From contig CAZNJB010000031.1 of NCBI GenBank assembly GCA_964573255.1, forward strand, positions 1-37,827: 37,827 nt of DNA. Direction: 5' to 3'. Under the pieces are notes generated by a model that had not been told where the DNA came from, made no database searches, and worked only from the letters and a program-made list of their open reading frames with translations. Positions 36,095 through 37,827 of the stretch are shown here, piece by piece. Source of the stretch: CAYNUJ01 sp964573255 (GTDB lineage Bacteria; Bacteroidota; Ignavibacteria; Ignavibacteriales; Melioribacteraceae). How positions within the stretch are numbered: position 1 is the first letter of the stretch; every line of letters starts with the position of its first letter. The position numbers and the translations under genes are program-made.

Positions 36095-36120
36095 GTTATT
36101 AGGTTAAATTAATATCTTTG
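36090..36120 (+). promoter_or_regulatory. Bacteroidota-type promoter of the dienoyl-CoA reductase gene
   Basis: TTTG (36090-36093), 19 bp, then TATCTTTG (36113-36120), a full consensus match. It begins inside the end of fadE, so the next gene can be made separately. The predicted leader is about 75 nt and would start with the hairpin at 36129-36160. Confidence 0.55.
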
Positions 36121-36128
36121 TACCTTGG

Positions 36129-36160
36129 CGGCTCTGCGGTTAGGAATTATTGCGGAGCCG
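36129..36160 (+). terminator. Hairpin after fadE: terminator or leader structure
   Basis: CGGCTCTGC and GCGGAGCCG make a 9-bp stem with one G-U pair and a 14-nt loop, followed by TATTTATTTA, a poor T run. It can end the fadDNAE transcript, or, since a promoter match lies just upstream, form the 5' end of the next mRNA. Confidence 0.45.
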
Positions 36161-36198
36161 TATTTATTTAAAGTTATAGTATTCTCGAAGGAAAAATT

Positions 36199-37086
36199 AT
36201 GAGCGAATCTTTATACACACAACCGATGCTAAAAGAAAATTCATTTAAAGGCAAAACAATAGTTGTAACCGGAGGAGGAACTGGACTGGGTAAAGCAATG
36301 ACAAAGTATTTTAGCGAATTAGGAGCTAATGTAGTAATATCAAGCAGAAAAATAGAGGTACTTGAAAAAACTGCGGAAGAGATAAGCTCAAAAACCGGGA
36401 AGGAAGTTTTTCCAGTTCAATGCGACGTTTCCGATTACAAACAAGTGGAAAACATGTTGAATGAAAGCATTAAAAAATTCGGAAAAGTGGATTCGCTTGT
36501 AAACAATGCCGCCGGAAATTTTATTAGTCCAACCGAACGACTTTCGAACCGAGCGTTTGATATAATCGTAAATATTGTTTTGCGAGGAACTTACAACTGC
36601 ACTCTCGCATTCGGAAAGGATTGGATTTCTAAAAAGGAAGGAGGAACGATATTAAATATCGTTACAACTTATGCTTGGACAGGTTCTGCTTACGTTGTTC
36701 CCTCTGCAGTATCAAAAGCGGGAGTGTTGGCTCTCACACGTTCTCTGGCCGTTGAATGGGCTAAATATGGAATTCGTTCTAACGCAATTGCACCGGGACC
36801 GTTTCCCACCAAAGGCGCGTGGGAACGACTTTTGCCGGGAGATTTAGCTGAGAAATTCGATTTCACAAAGAAAGTGCCTTTGCGCCGCGTAGGCGAGCAT
36901 CAGGAACTTGCAAATCTTGCGGCTTATTTGATTTCCGATTACTCGGCGTATATTAACGGCGAAGTAGTTACTATCGACGGCGGTGAATGGCTGCAAGGCG
37001 CCGGACAATTCAATATGCTGGAAGCCCTGCCGAAAGAGATGTGGGATATGATTGAAGGATTTCTGCGCAACAAAAAGAAGGAATGA
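36199..37086 (+). CDS. fadH: 2,4-dienoyl-CoA reductase, SDR type (DECR1-like)
   Basis: The 295-residue short-chain reductase has the nucleotide-binding TGGGTGLGKAM (24-34) and SSRK (48-51), suited to NADPH, then NNAAGNF. The usual YxxxK pair is absent: the Tyr place reads Ser. Instead Tyr158, Ser169 and Lys173 have the same 11 and 4 residue spacing as Tyr199, Ser210 and Lys214 of human mitochondrial DECR1, and the surrounding TYAWTGSAYVVPSAVSKAG and WAKYGIRSNAIAPGP segments are very like that enzyme. It would reduce 2,4-dienoyl-CoA from unsaturated fatty acids. GAAGGA is upstream. It is distinct from the FMN/Fe-S FadH of Escherichia coli; the symbol follows the Bacillus gene. Confidence 0.88.
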   Translation: MSESLYTQPMLKENSFKGKTIVVTGGGTGLGKAMTKYFSELGANVVISSRKIEVLEKTAEEISSKTGKEVFPVQCDVSDYKQVENMLNESIKKFGKVDSLVNNAAGNFISPTERLSNRAFDIIVNIVLRGTYNCTLAFGKDWISKKEGGTILNIVTTYAWTGSAYVVPSAVSKAGVLALTRSLAVEWAKYGIRSNAIAPGPFPTKGAWERLLPGDLAEKFDFTKKVPLRRVGEHQELANLAAYLISDYSAYINGEVVTIDGGEWLQGAGQFNMLEALPKEMWDMIEGFLRNKKKE

Positions 37087-37123
37087 GAAATACTTTTTTC
37101 CTTCAGGCAAGCATAAAACATCA

Positions 37124-37154
37124 TTTTAACTTATTAATTCCATGACTATATTTG
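37124..37154 (+). promoter_or_regulatory. Bacteroidota-type promoter of the AhpD-like gene
   Basis: TATATTTG (37147-37154) is a full match, with TTTT (one mismatch) 19 bp upstream. The predicted leader is about 29 nt and carries AAGGA before the ATG. Confidence 0.5.
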
Positions 37155-37186
37155 TACTAAAGCAATATTAATAAAAAGGATGTTTT

Positions 37187-37744
37187 ATGTCTTGGATAAG
37201 GGAAATTGAAGCGGAGGAAGCAGAGGGCAGACTAAAGGAAATTTATTCCGAGATTATCGGTTCGAGGGGGAAACTTTCGAATATAATGAAAGTTCACAGT
37301 CTTTTACCCGAAACAATGAAAACCCACATGGACCTTTACCTTTCTGTAATGTTCAACAAAAACAGCCTTTCGCGGGAATTAAAAGAATTAATCGCTGTGA
37401 TTGTTTCCATTTGCAATAACTGTGAATATTGCATTAATCATCATGCCGAAGCATTGAATTTTTACTGGAAGGATGAAGAAAAGATAGATGCTTTGATTAA
37501 TGATTACCGGAATATGGACTTACCGCTCAAAACGTTAGCTGTAATCAGCTATGCTGAGAAACTCACTCTTAACCCTCACAGACTCGCACCAGCAGACGTT
37601 GAAAACTTAAGGGCAAACGGATACACCGATGAGGAAATATTAAATATAAACCTAATCATCAGCTATTTTAATTTTGTTAATAGAATCGTTTTAGGTCTTG
37701 GCGTTGAATTTAACGAAGAAGAGTTAAGAGGCTATAAATATTGA
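37187..37744 (+). CDS. AhpD-like peroxidase-related protein
   Basis: The 185-residue protein belongs to the carboxymuconolactone decarboxylase/AhpD superfamily, of the peroxidase-related kind. The redox motif is complete: Cys79 and Cys82 in NCEYCINHH, with His85 and His86 next to it and Glu67 upstream as the proton-relay residue. It should act as a thiol peroxidase or reductase. It has its own promoter match. Being next to flavin-dependent beta-oxidation genes suggests protection against peroxide formed there, which is an inference. The stop is followed one base later by the end of an opposite-strand gene. Confidence 0.87.
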   Translation: MSWIREIEAEEAEGRLKEIYSEIIGSRGKLSNIMKVHSLLPETMKTHMDLYLSVMFNKNSLSRELKELIAVIVSICNNCEYCINHHAEALNFYWKDEEKIDALINDYRNMDLPLKTLAVISYAEKLTLNPHRLAPADVENLRANGYTDEEILNINLIISYFNFVNRIVLGLGVEFNEEELRGYKY

Positions 37745-37745
37745 A

Positions 37746-37827
37746 TTATTGCCGAAGATTGTTTCTTTTATTTGAAAATCTAAGCATCCAATAAGTAGTA
37801 AAAGCACCAACTACAATTAAATAAATT
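37746..37827 (-). CDS. C-terminus of a membrane protein (partial)
   Basis: Only the last 26 codons and the TAA stop (37746-37748) are in the window. They encode the end of a hydrophobic helix (IYLIVVGAFTTYWML) followed by a basic tail, so the gene likely ends in a C-terminal membrane helix with its tail in the cytoplasm. It is tail to tail with the AhpD-like gene, one base apart. No family can be named from so little. Confidence 0.5.
   Translation of the reverse strand, partial: IYLIVVGAFTTYWMLRFSNKRNNLRQ

Overview
The window is a chromosomal segment of an AT-rich Gram-negative bacterium, most likely of the Bacteroidota/Chlorobiota (FCB) group and perhaps Ignavibacteria-like. The reasons are a gliding-type GldA/GldF/GldG ABC exporter, LPS core genes (Kdo transferase and a GT9 heptosyltransferase), outer-membrane-type proteins, and several upstream sites that fit the Bacteroidota promoter pattern TTTG-N19/20-TAnnTTTG. 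The lineage is an inference; no rRNA or tRNA gene was seen.

Layout. 1-118 holds the start of a cut-off membrane-anchored protein (minus). 405-4534 (minus) is a four-gene operon: ABC ATPase, permease, GldG-like protein, DUF4340 protein. 4654-5346 is rpiA. 5556-8369 is an accessory block of small minus-strand genes: a 58-aa two-helix membrane protein, a 37-aa Lys-rich protein, a 184-aa unknown, a 232-aa membrane protein and a bacterial PH-domain protein. They are separated by imperfect inverted repeats that look like integron attC sites, and no integrase is visible, so the block resembles a cluster of attC sites lacking an integrase (CALIN). About 1 kb with no convincing gene follows (8370-9405).

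9406-16350 (plus) carries a PpiD/SurA-like chaperone, an outer-membrane barrel protein, aroK-aroB, a GHL10 glycosidase-like lipoprotein/secreted protein and a VanX-type D-Ala-D-Ala dipeptidase. A 1109-residue multi-PAS hybrid histidine kinase lies tail to tail with the dipeptidase; its receiver domain has Glu where the phospho-accepting Asp should be. pckA follows, then the convergent LPS pair GT9-waaA, a small unknown protein, and a ptsN-hisS-rlmB operon (minus).

27209-37744 is a fatty-acid beta-oxidation locus. An ScfR/RamB/PrpR-like regulator (XRE helix-turn-helix, degenerate IrrE-like domain, four-Cys C-terminal domain) is divergent from fadD. fadN, fadA and fadE follow in the Bacillus-type fadNAE order, then a mitochondrial-DECR1-like 2,4-dienoyl-CoA reductase and an AhpD-like protein. 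The 166-bp regulator-fadD intergenic region contains a perfect 14-bp palindrome overlapping a TTGACA box, a good operator candidate. Together these genes activate fatty acids, run the beta-oxidation spiral including unsaturated chains, and probably respond to acyl-CoA state; pckA could then direct the carbon to gluconeogenesis.
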